DNA from: an uncultured Fidelibacterota bacterium
Lineage (GTDB): Bacteria > Fidelibacterota > UBA8477 > JABMPR01
NCBI GenBank assembly: GCA_937888365.1
Contig: CALBFA010000072.1
Span: 1 to 64,000 of the forward strand
Direction: 5' to 3'
Length of the DNA: 64,000 nt
Below the pieces are notes generated by a model. It had not been told where the DNA came from, made no database searches, and worked only from the letters and a program-made list of their open reading frames with translations. The translations under genes and the position numbers were made by a program. Below, in pieces: positions 1 through 8,744 of this stretch; the stretch's first letter is position 1, and the number at the start of each line of letters is the position of its first letter.

Positions 1-90
1 TAATCATCAATCAATCGCCCATTCTTAACTTGCTTTTAAACACAGTACCTCTGTGTAATTCTCTAAGCGGTTCCTGAGGCTCTCGAAGGA

Positions 91-240
91 CTGTGGTAAA
101 ACTTTTAAAAACACTACACCCAAAAAGATTTCTTGATTTGTATTTGATTTCAACAAAGTTAACCCGTCATTATGTGGGCACGACAATGAGGGATGAATTG
201 AAAATCATCAAATCAACCAATATTCTAATGAACAGAAGAA
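91..240 (+). repeat. Dispersed repeat, inverted copy of 49288-49436
   Basis: About 150 bases match, in the opposite orientation, the stretch at 49288-49436. Shared blocks include acactacacccaaaaagatt, cgtcatt and gacaatgaggga, with scattered mismatches between them. The copy lies in non-coding DNA just upstream of the deleted KilA-N gene. Just before it, at about 72-90, sits a variant of the widespread CCTGAGCTTGTCGAAGG motif. No transposase or clear target-site duplication is visible. It is probably an old non-autonomous repeat of this genome; its function is unknown. Confidence 0.7.
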
Positions 241-309
241 TTGCCGTCCAATTATGGCCACATTCATCATAAATTATAAGTATTTAAAAATCAAAAAAAA
301 CAGCACCTT

Positions 310-684
310 ATGACTAAAACAGAAAAAATAGATGTCCATGGAATTTCCATTTCAATTATTAAAGGTGAAAAAGAAAACTACATTTCTTTAACCGATCTTG
401 CACGGTATAAAAATACAGCCCACACAGATGACATCATTAAAAACTGGTTGCGAAACAGAAATACCATTGAACTATTGGGTTTTTGGGAGCAGCTATATAA
501 CCCCGATTTTAAACCCGTCGAATTCGACGGGTTTAGAAAACAAGCTGGCTTAAACAGCTTTGTGATGACACCTAAAAAATGGATTGGAACCACCAACGCA
601 ATTGGTATTAATTCTGTTTTAATTCAGCAAGGACTGAATCAAAGCAAACGATTGACACAACTCAATCAAATTGCCATTTCCTAA
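310..684 (+). pseudogene. KilA-N domain protein with internal deletion (remnant)
   Basis: The 124-aa reading frame begins like the KilA-N domain proteins often annotated in Bacteroidetes and other accessory genomes: ISLTDLARYKN, then NWLRNRNTIELLGFWEQL and FDGFRKQAGLN near residues 75-85. From memory the family runs to roughly 250-280 residues. Here residues 1-97 are followed directly by IQQGLNQSKRLTQLNQIAIS, which I recognise as the usual C-terminal end. The middle of the protein, including the strongly conserved block after WI..T.AIGI, is missing while the frame is kept. KilA-N is a DNA-binding domain of phages and mobile DNA, so this is most likely a decayed cargo gene. It could still make a short protein. 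Confidence 0.65.
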
Positions 685-1034
685 ATGACGTCTCTGGTTT
701 AAAAACACAGAGTTGAGAAAATTAAAATCATGATGGTTTCCATTTTAAAAACGTACAGAATATTTTTTAACTCTTTTAAATCGTATAGGAGGAGATTCAT
801 GCCAAAACTTACAGATACACACCCAAATTGGAGGGCTAAATGGTTGTTTTCCCAAATTAACACTATAGTAGAAATATGCGTAATACGTTTAACCCTACGT
901 TACCCCCAAAACATCCTCCGCGGCCTTCGTGGTTAATATTTTTTGAACCACCCAAAAATCAATATTTTTTACCATAATGCCATGGTTTGAGTTTTCGTCA
1001 TTCCAATTGCTTAAGCGCCAACTATATTGCGCGC
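685..1034. other. Intergenic stretch with a widespread 22-bp motif
   Basis: No convincing gene lies between the KilA-N remnant and lepA. ORFs at 730-936 and in the N-terminal extension of the lepA track entry look like chance. At 915-936 is CCTCCGCGGCCTTCGTGGTTAA, a sentence seen repeatedly in intergenic DNA of many environmental bacteria and related to the CACAGAG/GTGGTTAA-type repeats at 6735-7369 and 49840-49930 of this window. A purine-rich aggagga at about 788-794 has no convincing gene behind it. Confidence 0.5.
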
Positions 1035-2834
1035 ATGAAACAAGAAAATATTCGAAACTTTTGCATCATTGCACACATTGACCATGGTAAATCCACACTC
1101 GCGGATCGCCTCCTCGAAGCAACACATACTTTAAAAGATAAACAAATGAAAGAGCAGGTTCTCGATTCTATGGATCTAGAGCGAGAGCGTGGGATTACCA
1201 TAAAATCACATCCCATTCAAATGCATTACAAAGCCAAGAATGGGGAAGACTACCTCTTTAATCTCATTGATACGCCTGGACATGTGGACTTCAATTACGA
1301 AGTCTCCCGAAGCTTAGCCGCCTGTGAAGGTGCTTTACTTTTAGTGGATGCGGCTCAAGGCGTTGAAGCTCAGACCGTTAGCAACACCATGCTCGCTATA
1401 GAATCTGACTTAGAAGTCATCCCTGTCATCAATAAAGTTGATTTGCAAGCGGCGAATATCCCCAGCGTGATTGCTCAAATTGGCGATTTAATGGGGGCAA
1501 ACGATGATGAAATATTGCGCACATCGGCACGTACCGGTTTCGGAATTGAAGAAACCCTCGAAGCAATTGTCGCGCGAGTCCCTCAACCAAAAATTATAAA
1601 TGATAAACCCTTGCGTGCCCTCATTTTTGATAGTGCTTATGATGTCTTTCGCGGTGCAGTTGCCTATATTCGCATTATCGAAGGCGAAATTAAAACCGGT
1701 GACGCGATTAAATTCATGCGAACAGGCTCAAATCACGAGGCTCAAGAAGTCGGTCATTTTCTCTTGGGACGTATTAAAGATAAATCCCTCCATAGTGGTG
1801 ATGTCGGCTATTTAATTGCTGGTATTAAAGACATTGCAGAGGTCAAAGTCGGAGACACCGTAACATTGGCAAAACACGGCGCAACCGAAGCTCTTGATGG
1901 ATTTCGTGAAGTGAAGCCTATGGTTTATTCTGGTGTTTATCCCATTATTTCAGAGGATTACGAAAACTTACGCTACGCCCTCGAAAAATTGACTCTCAAT
2001 GACTCTTCATTGAAATGGGAGCCTGAAAGTTCTGCAGCCTTAGGATTTGGATTCCGTGTTGGATATCTCGGCTTATTACACATGGAAATTGTCCAAGAAC
2101 GTCTGGAGAGAGAATTTAATGTTGATTTAATCACGACACAGCCAAACGTTGAGATTCAAGTCCACACACGCAATCATGAAGTCAAAATTGTAGACAGGCC
2201 TTCCGAGTTACCGCCAACAGGCGAAATTGATTATTTAGAAGAACCCTATGTTGATGCAGAAATCATTACACCCGTTGAATATATCGGCGGCTTAATGAAA
2301 TTGATTATGGATAAGCGCGGCACTTATAAAAATACGCATTATATGGATGAGACGCGGGTTCAAATTCATTTCGAAATACCCCTTTCGGAAATCATATTTG
2401 ATTTTTACGACATCCTTAAATCAATTTCCCGCGGCTATGCCTCATTTGACTATGAGCAGACTAGTTTTAAACGAGGTAAACTCGTCAAACTCGACATCCT
2501 CATTAGTAGCGAAAGAGTGGATGCTTTAAGCCAAATAATGCACGAAGATAAAGTTTATGAACATGCACGTAAGTTATGCGAAAAATTAAAAGAACTTATT
2601 CCGAGACAGCAGTTTGATGTTGCAATTCAAGGTACGATTGGCCATAAAATCATTGCGAGAGAAACCGTCAAAGCATTGCGTAAAAATGTTACAGCCAAAT
2701 GCTATGGTGGCGATATTTCGCGTAAACGCAAATTGCTCGAAAAACAAAAAGCTGGTAAAAAACGCATGAAACAAGTGGGTCGAGTTGAAGTGCCTCAAGA
2801 AGCTTTTTTAGCCGTATTAAAACTCAACGAGTAA
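1035..2834 (+). CDS. lepA: Elongation factor 4 (LepA), back-translocating GTPase
   Basis: EF4 is a ribosome-bound GTPase that assists translation under stress and in 30S maturation. The P-loop region [16 protein letters not shown] sits at the N-terminus, followed by switch [10 protein letters not shown] and the NKVD base-specificity motif. Domains II, III and V follow, and the LepA-specific C-terminal domain ends in the basic stretch [18 protein letters not shown]. The track starts at 987 (615 aa), but family members start a few residues before [15 protein letters not shown], so ATG 1035 (599 aa) is chosen. No good Shine-Dalgarno sequence is visible there. It is the first gene of the plus-strand group, 46 bases before the CPBP protease gene. 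Length and motifs are normal. Confidence 0.95.
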   Translation: MKQENIRNFCIIAHIDHGKSTLADRLLEATHTLKDKQMKEQVLDSMDLERERGITIKSHPIQMHYKAKNGEDYLFNLIDTPGHVDFNYEVSRSLAACEGALLLVDAAQGVEAQTVSNTMLAIESDLEVIPVINKVDLQAANIPSVIAQIGDLMGANDDEILRTSARTGFGIEETLEAIVARVPQPKIINDKPLRALIFDSAYDVFRGAVAYIRIIEGEIKTGDAIKFMRTGSNHEAQEVGHFLLGRIKDKSLHSGDVGYLIAGIKDIAEVKVGDTVTLAKHGATEALDGFREVKPMVYSGVYPIISEDYENLRYALEKLTLNDSSLKWEPESSAALGFGFRVGYLGLLHMEIVQERLEREFNVDLITTQPNVEIQVHTRNHEVKIVDRPSELPPTGEIDYLEEPYVDAEIITPVEYIGGLMKLIMDKRGTYKNTHYMDETRVQIHFEIPLSEIIFDFYDILKSISRGYASFDYEQTSFKRGKLVKLDILISSERVDALSQIMHEDKVYEHARKLCEKLKELIPRQQFDVAIQGTIGHKIIARETVKALRKNVTAKCYGGDISRKRKLLEKQKAGKKRMKQVGRVEVPQEAFLAVLKLNE

Positions 2835-2880
2835 ATATTATTCTCGATTATTGAAACATGAATATAAAATGGCATAAATC

Positions 2881-3579
2881 ATGTTTTACTATATAAAAGT
2901 CAGCAAATCATTTCAATATAGTATCATTTTAACGGCTCCTTTGGCTGTATTTTATGAACTTTCGACGCTCTTACTTTTTAGCACACAATCCTACGAACTT
3001 AGAAATACAGCTGATATTTTCATTCGAGATTGGATAAACCAAATCGGTCTCGATGCACCATTTTTAATCTCAATATTGTTCGCGCTTCTGTTTATAATTA
3101 TGATTGGATTGGGGATTCAGAGAGAAGAAAAATATCCCATTATCTCGAAGTATTTCATGTTTATGATACTCGAAAGTATTGGTTTAGGCATCATACTTTA
3201 TTTATTGTTGATGGCTATTAACGGCGCTTTAACCATGCAAATGCTAAACTCAGATGTCGCGACGGTGCAGTTAAATCTCGCCATCGGAGCTGGCATCTAT
3301 GAGGAGCTCATATTTAGAGTCATTCTGATTCCTATTATTATGATGACATTCATGCGAGGATTTCAATTTAAAAAAGGGATGTCGGTGTTTTTGGCGATTG
3401 TTGGGAGTTCTACTATTTTCTCTTTTTTCCATTTACTCATTGAGCCTTTTACCCTACAAGCTTTTATGTCCCGATTTTTAGGCGGTATGTTTCTTTCTAC
3501 AGTGTACGTGTGGCGCGGTTATGGCATTACGGTTTATACGCATATAAGTTCGAACTTATTAACATTATTTGGGTTATAG
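2881..3579 (+). CDS. CPBP-family intramembrane metalloprotease
   Basis: This 232-aa polytopic membrane protein has about six hydrophobic segments. The CPBP (CAAX protease and bacteriocin-processing, Abi) signature is present: motif 1 GIYEELIFRVIL around residues 137-150, with the EE..R glutamates, and FSFFHLL around 180, with the metal-binding histidine. In this family these residues form the active site in the membrane. The bacterial substrates are mostly unknown; some members act in peptide maturation or self-immunity. The gene lies between lepA and a large outer-membrane protein gene, giving no functional hint. The start ATG 2881 fits the first membrane segment. Confidence 0.8.
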   Translation: MFYYIKVSKSFQYSIILTAPLAVFYELSTLLLFSTQSYELRNTADIFIRDWINQIGLDAPFLISILFALLFIIMIGLGIQREEKYPIISKYFMFMILESIGLGIILYLLLMAINGALTMQMLNSDVATVQLNLAIGAGIYEELIFRVILIPIIMMTFMRGFQFKKGMSVFLAIVGSSTIFSFFHLLIEPFTLQAFMSRFLGGMFLSTVYVWRGYGITVYTHISSNLLTLFGL

Positions 3580-3653
3580 ATTTTACGCCGTATTGAGCGC
3601 AAAAAATATTATGATAGAAATCCATTCAATAACTCATAGTAAATACTAGAATA

Positions 3654-6600
3654 TTGACCCGTCAAACGAGACATATTATTTCATTGTCGATTCTGCTATT
3701 CATACTAGCGCCCAATATTTTATTCAGTCAAATGATGATGGCTGAAACCGATACGATAAGAACGAATTTCATTGAAATAGATTATCCTATTTACCATGCG
3801 AAATCCATCGATGACGTAGATTCGCTATACAATAAAGAAATAAAAATAAAGAATCAATCGTCAAATTTGAAAGCAGAAGGATCGATCTCTAGAGAAGTAC
3901 AGGTTTCAGGTGCATCGAATATTTCGGTGAACTCAGGGACTGATTTGATGATATCCGGTGAATTAATGCCACAAGTCATGTTTAAAGGCTTAATTCGAGA
4001 AAGCCAAATACCCTTGCAACCGATGGGAAATACCCAAGCGTTGAGGGATTACGATAAAATCCTCCTTGAGGTCACAAGTCCTTCCATTCATTTATTTGCT
4101 GGAGATGTTGATTACGTCGCTTCCTCAAACCTTTCACCATTAAAACGGCAGTTTCAAGGCATCCAAGCAAACTATATAAATGACAATATGTCGGCTGAAT
4201 CCTATGCAGGATTTACCGCCTACGAACGCCACACCGCCTTTTTTAATGGACAAGATGGGAAGCAAGGACCCTATCGTCTCTATGGTAAAAATGGCGAGCG
4301 ACAAGTCATCATTATTGCTGGCACCGAATCCATTTGGATTGATGGAAAGCTGCTAACGCGTGGTAAAACAAATGATTATATCATCGATTATAATAGTGCA
4401 GAAGTCGATTTTATGATTGAGAATCCTATTTCGAATGAAACGAAAATTCAAGTGGCGTATCAATATATTTCAGACCCATTTTTAGGCGCTATTGGCTATG
4501 CAAAAAATCATCTAGGCGCAAGAATTGAATATCGTCCTGTTTCATCCATTAATGTTGGACTAAAAATCAATCACAGATCTGATGATGCCAGGCATCCATT
4601 AGGAAATATTAGTCCTGATAGTTTGGAAATAATATTTAATTCGCATGACGTTGAGAATGGAAAAGTTCGTATTTCGACGGCCATCTTGGATACAATTCTT
4701 GGCGAATATGATTTAAATATGGACCAACAATATGTTTATGTGGGTGAGGGAAATGGTCTCTACCGCGTTCTATTTCAATATGTTGGTACAGGAAAAGGCG
4801 TGTACCGAAAGAGTATTGAAGCAGGGCATACTATCTATAGTTTTGATCCAGTTGGTGGTGACTATGTTACGTATCGAACGTGGCAAGCGCCTGAAACATC
4901 TCAAATAATTTCTGGAATGACGGAGATTAATGTCCAGCATTTTAAATCAAAAATTGAATATTCACTCATGCAAAAAATTGCAAATACTTATAATATCCAA
5001 TTCGAACCTGAAGTACGGAATGCATTTCTTTTCTCAAATGAAATCATGACTAAATATGTTAATCTTAGTGGAAATTATCGATATTTAAGCGAGGGATATG
5101 TGCCCTTTGATAATTTAAATCCCTTGGAATATTATTATAAATGGCAATTAAATCCAAGAATTGCTGAAATGGAAAAATGGCTGAATACAAAATTATTTAT
5201 CGGTGATAGTTTGACAAAACATATCTCGTTTCAAATAGAACAATTGTCGAGAGATGATGAAGGTAAAAGGCTACGAGGAAATATTTCATCCCATTATACG
5301 AATCGTCATCATGTATTATTGGATGCAAATGCTGCATTGTTTCGACAAAATGACTTGACGCAAGATGAAATGAATATTCAATTAACAATGCCAGTTCTCA
5401 ATGAATCGAATCGACTAAGCCTCGCTACAAATTGGCAAAGTGCTTCTGCAGTTCCACTCCAAATATATCAACCTTCATCGTTTACAATCAGAGGTGAATA
5501 CCAGTTAATTCATAAATATGTGCAATCGAATTTGCATATTTTAAACAGACGAGAGGCAGGATTGAACGAGCAATATTCACTCAATCAAACACTAAGAGAC
5601 TGGAAGAAAAATAGGCAGGAATTCGGTTTAGGCATCAAATCGAATAAAACTCCAAATCAATCATTTATTTTAGCTTCATCCCTACGTGAAGTCGAAACAC
5701 TTGATTCAATAGGTACGAATAAACAAAGATTTTTGCTCGGTAAAATGAAATATAATGGACGCTTTTTTGACGAACATTTAAATATTTCCACTGATTATGA
5801 AACCAATGAAGAACATTTGCCGCAATACGACTATTACTATTTACCCGTCGATTCAGGGTTTGGGAACCATAGTTATGATCCCGTAATACATGATTATATT
5901 CCAACACCAGGCGGACGATTTATTCAACAACGACTGTATAGTGATGTGGAACAGCAAGTTCGAAGTTCTAAAGGTAAGTATCATGTAAAATACAAATACA
6001 GTCTGATACACAACGAGATAGCTGGATTAAATACTTATGATATTCAGCTAAGCTATCGCAATGATGTGCGACAATCCTTAGATCAGAATAAAACATTAAT
6101 GGAAAATAGTTCGATTTATGGGAATCTTATTTTATCGAATTCAAAAAGCAATCAGCAATGGTATCGAGTCTATATGTCGAATGCATTATCAAAATCTCAA
6201 ATGCATACATCAGGCCTTGAATCGCGTATTAATCAGCGTAAAGGAATTGAGGGGAAATGGACATTATCTAGAGATTTACGAGTAAATCTAGTGTACGAAA
6301 AAACGTATCAGGAGAAGGAAATGGCGTTTAATATTGGTCTCAATGAAAAATTTAACAAACATCAACTTTCGAGTGTTGTTGAGAATCATTTTAAAATTCC
6401 TGGTAAAGTCAAACTCGCGATTGATTATGGTCAAGTACAAGAAATTAGCAGCGAACATAGTTGGGATGAAATGAAAATGAAAATTCAGATTAGTCCGAAG
6501 CTAAATAGGCGATCAATCCTTAGATTAGAAGGCGAGTATTCGAAAATAAATGGCTATATTACGCACTTATTGTACTCCTATTTTGACGGTCGGCAAGTTG

Positions 6601-6740
6601 GAGTGAATACGAAATACAGTCTTGATGGGCAATTCCGACTCAGTTCGCGACTCATGTTGACTCTAAATTCGAGTATTATGCAACGTGGTGACAACAGCCC
6701 TGAAAAATATTTACAGCTTAAAGGGAAAATGTTTTTTTAA
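3654..6740 (+). CDS. Large secreted protein, probable outer-membrane beta-barrel (1028 aa)
   Basis: The protein begins with a signal peptide (basic TRQTRH, hydrophobic IISLSILLFILAPNILF, then SQ). The rest is rich in alternating polar/aromatic strands and ends in F (KGKMFF), as outer-membrane barrels often do. Around residues 200-270 is a conserved-looking module: GPYRLYGKNGERQ, AGTESIWIDGKLLTRG, DYIIDYNSAEVDF. I recall similar modules in large uncharacterised outer-membrane proteins of FCB-group bacteria, but no named family comes to mind. The start is TTG 3654; no in-frame ATG exists nearby and the signal peptide fixes the start. The stop codon lies inside the first bases of the 277-bp repeat, so the last residues may have been altered. 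The following gene is also an outer-membrane protein, suggesting a shared surface role. Confidence 0.6.
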   Translation: MTRQTRHIISLSILLFILAPNILFSQMMMAETDTIRTNFIEIDYPIYHAKSIDDVDSLYNKEIKIKNQSSNLKAEGSISREVQVSGASNISVNSGTDLMISGELMPQVMFKGLIRESQIPLQPMGNTQALRDYDKILLEVTSPSIHLFAGDVDYVASSNLSPLKRQFQGIQANYINDNMSAESYAGFTAYERHTAFFNGQDGKQGPYRLYGKNGERQVIIIAGTESIWIDGKLLTRGKTNDYIIDYNSAEVDFMIENPISNETKIQVAYQYISDPFLGAIGYAKNHLGARIEYRPVSSINVGLKINHRSDDARHPLGNISPDSLEIIFNSHDVENGKVRISTAILDTILGEYDLNMDQQYVYVGEGNGLYRVLFQYVGTGKGVYRKSIEAGHTIYSFDPVGGDYVTYRTWQAPETSQIISGMTEINVQHFKSKIEYSLMQKIANTYNIQFEPEVRNAFLFSNEIMTKYVNLSGNYRYLSEGYVPFDNLNPLEYYYKWQLNPRIAEMEKWLNTKLFIGDSLTKHISFQIEQLSRDDEGKRLRGNISSHYTNRHHVLLDANAALFRQNDLTQDEMNIQLTMPVLNESNRLSLATNWQSASAVPLQIYQPSSFTIRGEYQLIHKYVQSNLHILNRREAGLNEQYSLNQTLRDWKKNRQEFGLGIKSNKTPNQSFILASSLREVETLDSIGTNKQRFLLGKMKYNGRFFDEHLNISTDYETNEEHLPQYDYYYLPVDSGFGNHSYDPVIHDYIPTPGGRFIQQRLYSDVEQQVRSSKGKYHVKYKYSLIHNEIAGLNTYDIQLSYRNDVRQSLDQNKTLMENSSIYGNLILSNSKSNQQWYRVYMSNALSKSQMHTSGLESRINQRKGIEGKWTLSRDLRVNLVYEKTYQEKEMAFNIGLNEKFNKHQLSSVVENHFKIPGKVKLAIDYGQVQEISSEHSWDEMKMKIQISPKLNRRSILRLEGEYSKINGYITHLLYSYFDGRQVGVNTKYSLDGQFRLSSRLMLTLNSSIMQRGDNSPEKYLQLKGKMFF

Positions 6741-7011
6741 GGGATAGGAACCACAGATTACACGGATTGCGCAGATTATTAAAAAATGAAAAGATTTAAA
6801 ATGATAACACAAAATAATTACCCCACCTTTTAAGGTGGGGGATAAAAACAACGAAAGAATGGGGCTTTAGCCCAACATTGATGCATTTTAAAAAACATTG
6901 GACTAAAGTCCTCTCAATTTTTGTACTAAGATACCCCAGCCTTAAAAGGCTGGGTAACATAAACGCATCCTTACTTTTCCCTCAGTACGCTCTGTGGTCT
7001 CTGTGGTTAAA
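6735..7011. repeat. 277-bp direct repeat, copy 1 (hairpin-bearing)
   Basis: Copy 1 of a nearly identical 277-bp direct duplication (two differences from copy 2 by eye). It opens with ttttaagggataggaacc and ends with tctgtggtctctgtggttaaa. Inside are three strong stem-loops: CCCCACCTT/AAGGTGGGG at 6821-6840, a GGGCTTTAGCCC palindrome followed by GGACTAAAGTCC, and ACCCCAGCCT/AGGCTGGGT near 6933-6954. This arrangement resembles REP or MITE elements. It overlaps the stop codon of the preceding gene. An 81-bp spacer (7012-7092) separates the copies. No transposase is present. Confidence 0.9.
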
Positions 7012-7092
7012 TATTTATAATCGTCTCAAATATATTGTCCTTATTAATGGACGTCAACTTAGGTCAAATATGAATAAAGCATTTAACCCACC

Positions 7093-7369
7093 TTTTAAGG
7101 GATAGGAACCACAGATTACACGGATTGCGCAGATTATTAAAAAATGAAAAGATTTAAAATGATAACACAAAATAATTACCCCACCTTTTAAGGTGGGGGA
7201 TAAAAACAACGAAAGAATGGGGCTTTAGCCCAACATTGATGCATTTTAAAAAACATTGGACTAAAGTCCTCTCAATTTTTGTACTAAGATACCCCAGCCT
7301 TAAAAGGCTGAGTAACATAAACACATCCTTACTTTTCCCTCAGTACGCTCTGTGGTCTCTGTGGTTAAA
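7093..7369. repeat. 277-bp direct repeat, copy 2, overlapping the next gene
   Basis: Copy 2 lies 358 bp downstream of copy 1 in the same orientation. The two differences seen are ggctgggtaac to ggctgagtaac and aaacgcat to aaacacat; the first breaks one base pair of the third hairpin. From 7236 onward the repeat is in frame with, and forms the first 44 or so codons of, the Omp85-like gene. The high identity means a recent duplication or ongoing gene conversion. Confidence 0.9.
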
Positions 7370-8744
7370 ATTTTTAATTATATCCTGCATTTTCATATTA
7401 CCCCTCACCGCACAAGACACAAGTCGCGTACATCTGAAAATAATCGACGGAGATAATCAAACGAATGTCCAAATTCAAAATTCAGAAATTGACTTCCAGG
7501 TTAAACAGATTTTATCTCAATACCATGACTTAGGGTTTTGGTGGGCTCGATTCCATTACGAATCTCGCGTGCTAGAAGATAGCATTATTGGCACCGCGAT
7601 ACTGGAGAAGGGAGACATTCCTCATATTAAAGAAATTGTTTTTCAAGGTAATTTGAACATAGAAGAGGCTTACATAAAGCGCTCTTTCATGCAATCCCAT
7701 GAAACTGTATTGTCAACTCAACTAGATGCGGCAGAGTCGCTCTTTAATCGAAAAAAAATGGGGCATATTTCGAATAGAGAAGTTTACAAAAACGATGATA
7801 AAGAATTTTTGCTGAGCTATAATTATAAGGCAAACCCATCAGTTTTAATGAATGCAATGCTTGGCTACAAGAGTGTTACGAAGGAAGATTCAAGCAATTG
7901 GGTTGGGTTTGTTAAGTTCAAGACCCGTCAAATTGGAGGATATCCGAGAGGATTTAGCCTGGAATGGGAAAAACTTACGCCAACTCGAGAAGTTCTTCAT
8001 TTAGCGTACTGGGAACCATGGCTTTTCTCAACAAATGCTGCTTTAAATTTAGGATATTCTCAGGAGATGATTAATGGGGAATATGTTAAATCGACGAAAT
8101 CTATGAATGGTATTTATCCACTCAATTGGAATCAGGAATTAGAAATTAATTACAATTTTCAATCAACGTTACTTACACCTTCAGGGCACATTAAATATCC
8201 TAACCAAACGAATAATAGTCTCCAGGCTTTGGGTTTTTCATTAAATTCCTATCAAACATGGCAAAAAGGAGCAATGCTGAAAGCGCGTGTGAGTATCTTA
8301 AATAAATATGAAAAGAATCGTAATGAAAATATTACAAAACTCAGCGGTATGATGGCTTTTACATCGGGTTTAGATCATTATTATCAATATTTTGGGAACA
8401 TAAGCGTGTTGCATCAAAACCTTGATAATGATAATATTCTGTACACGGATTATATAGGTGGAATTCATTCTATTCGAGGTCATTATGAAAGTCAATACCG
8501 AGTCGATTCCTATGTCGTTATGCAGAATGAGATACGAATCGTAAAAGATAAAAGCCAGTTTTTTGTCCTTTTGGACAGAGCTAAGTTAAATTTATTAAAC
8601 AAAACAACTTATGTATCAGGATATGGAATTGGATTTCGTGTACCGTCAGGTCGGCAGAAAATAGAAATTCTCCTCGCTACAAACCCGAGCTTGGGTTGGC
8701 GAAATGCTTTGTTACATTTAAGCTACGGAGGAGACATCAATTGA
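7239..8744 (+). CDS. Omp85/TamA-like outer-membrane protein with one POTRA domain
   Basis: After an odd N-terminus comes a signal-peptide core (LKFLIISCIFILPLTAQ), one POTRA-like domain (about residues 65-140, with IKEIVFQGNLNIEEAYIKR), and then a barrel of amphipathic strands. The L6-loop signature of Omp85 proteins appears as GGIHSIRGHYESQ near residue 410. Such proteins insert or move substrates at the outer membrane, or act as partner transporters; the substrate here is unknown. At 501 aa with one POTRA it is closer to FhaC/TamA-sized members than to BamA. The first 44 or so codons derive from repeat copy 2 and the signal peptide begins only at about residue 43. The chosen ATG 7239 (a TTG lies just before it) has no Shine-Dalgarno sequence, so expression is uncertain. 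It abuts rnr. Confidence 0.65.
   Translation: MHFKKHWTKVLSIFVLRYPSLKRLSNINTSLLFPQYALWSLWLKFLIISCIFILPLTAQDTSRVHLKIIDGDNQTNVQIQNSEIDFQVKQILSQYHDLGFWWARFHYESRVLEDSIIGTAILEKGDIPHIKEIVFQGNLNIEEAYIKRSFMQSHETVLSTQLDAAESLFNRKKMGHISNREVYKNDDKEFLLSYNYKANPSVLMNAMLGYKSVTKEDSSNWVGFVKFKTRQIGGYPRGFSLEWEKLTPTREVLHLAYWEPWLFSTNAALNLGYSQEMINGEYVKSTKSMNGIYPLNWNQELEINYNFQSTLLTPSGHIKYPNQTNNSLQALGFSLNSYQTWQKGAMLKARVSILNKYEKNRNENITKLSGMMAFTSGLDHYYQYFGNISVLHQNLDNDNILYTDYIGGIHSIRGHYESQYRVDSYVVMQNEIRIVKDKSQFFVLLDRAKLNLLNKTTYVSGYGIGFRVPSGRQKIEILLATNPSLGWRNALLHLSYGGDIN

Noticed and set aside
310-684. Prophage signature from KilA-N
   Set aside because: Only a deleted KilA-N fragment is present; no integrase, capsid or other phage genes lie nearby.
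730-936. 68-aa ORF before lepA
   Set aside because: It covers the common intergenic sentence CCTCCGCGGCCTTCGTGGTTAA, has no recognisable pattern, and its ribosome-like aggagga lies inside the frame rather than before its start.
6878-7105. 75-aa ORF inside repeat copy 1
   Set aside because: It is the repeat copy of the first codons of the Omp85 frame and stops in the spacer; no gene follows.
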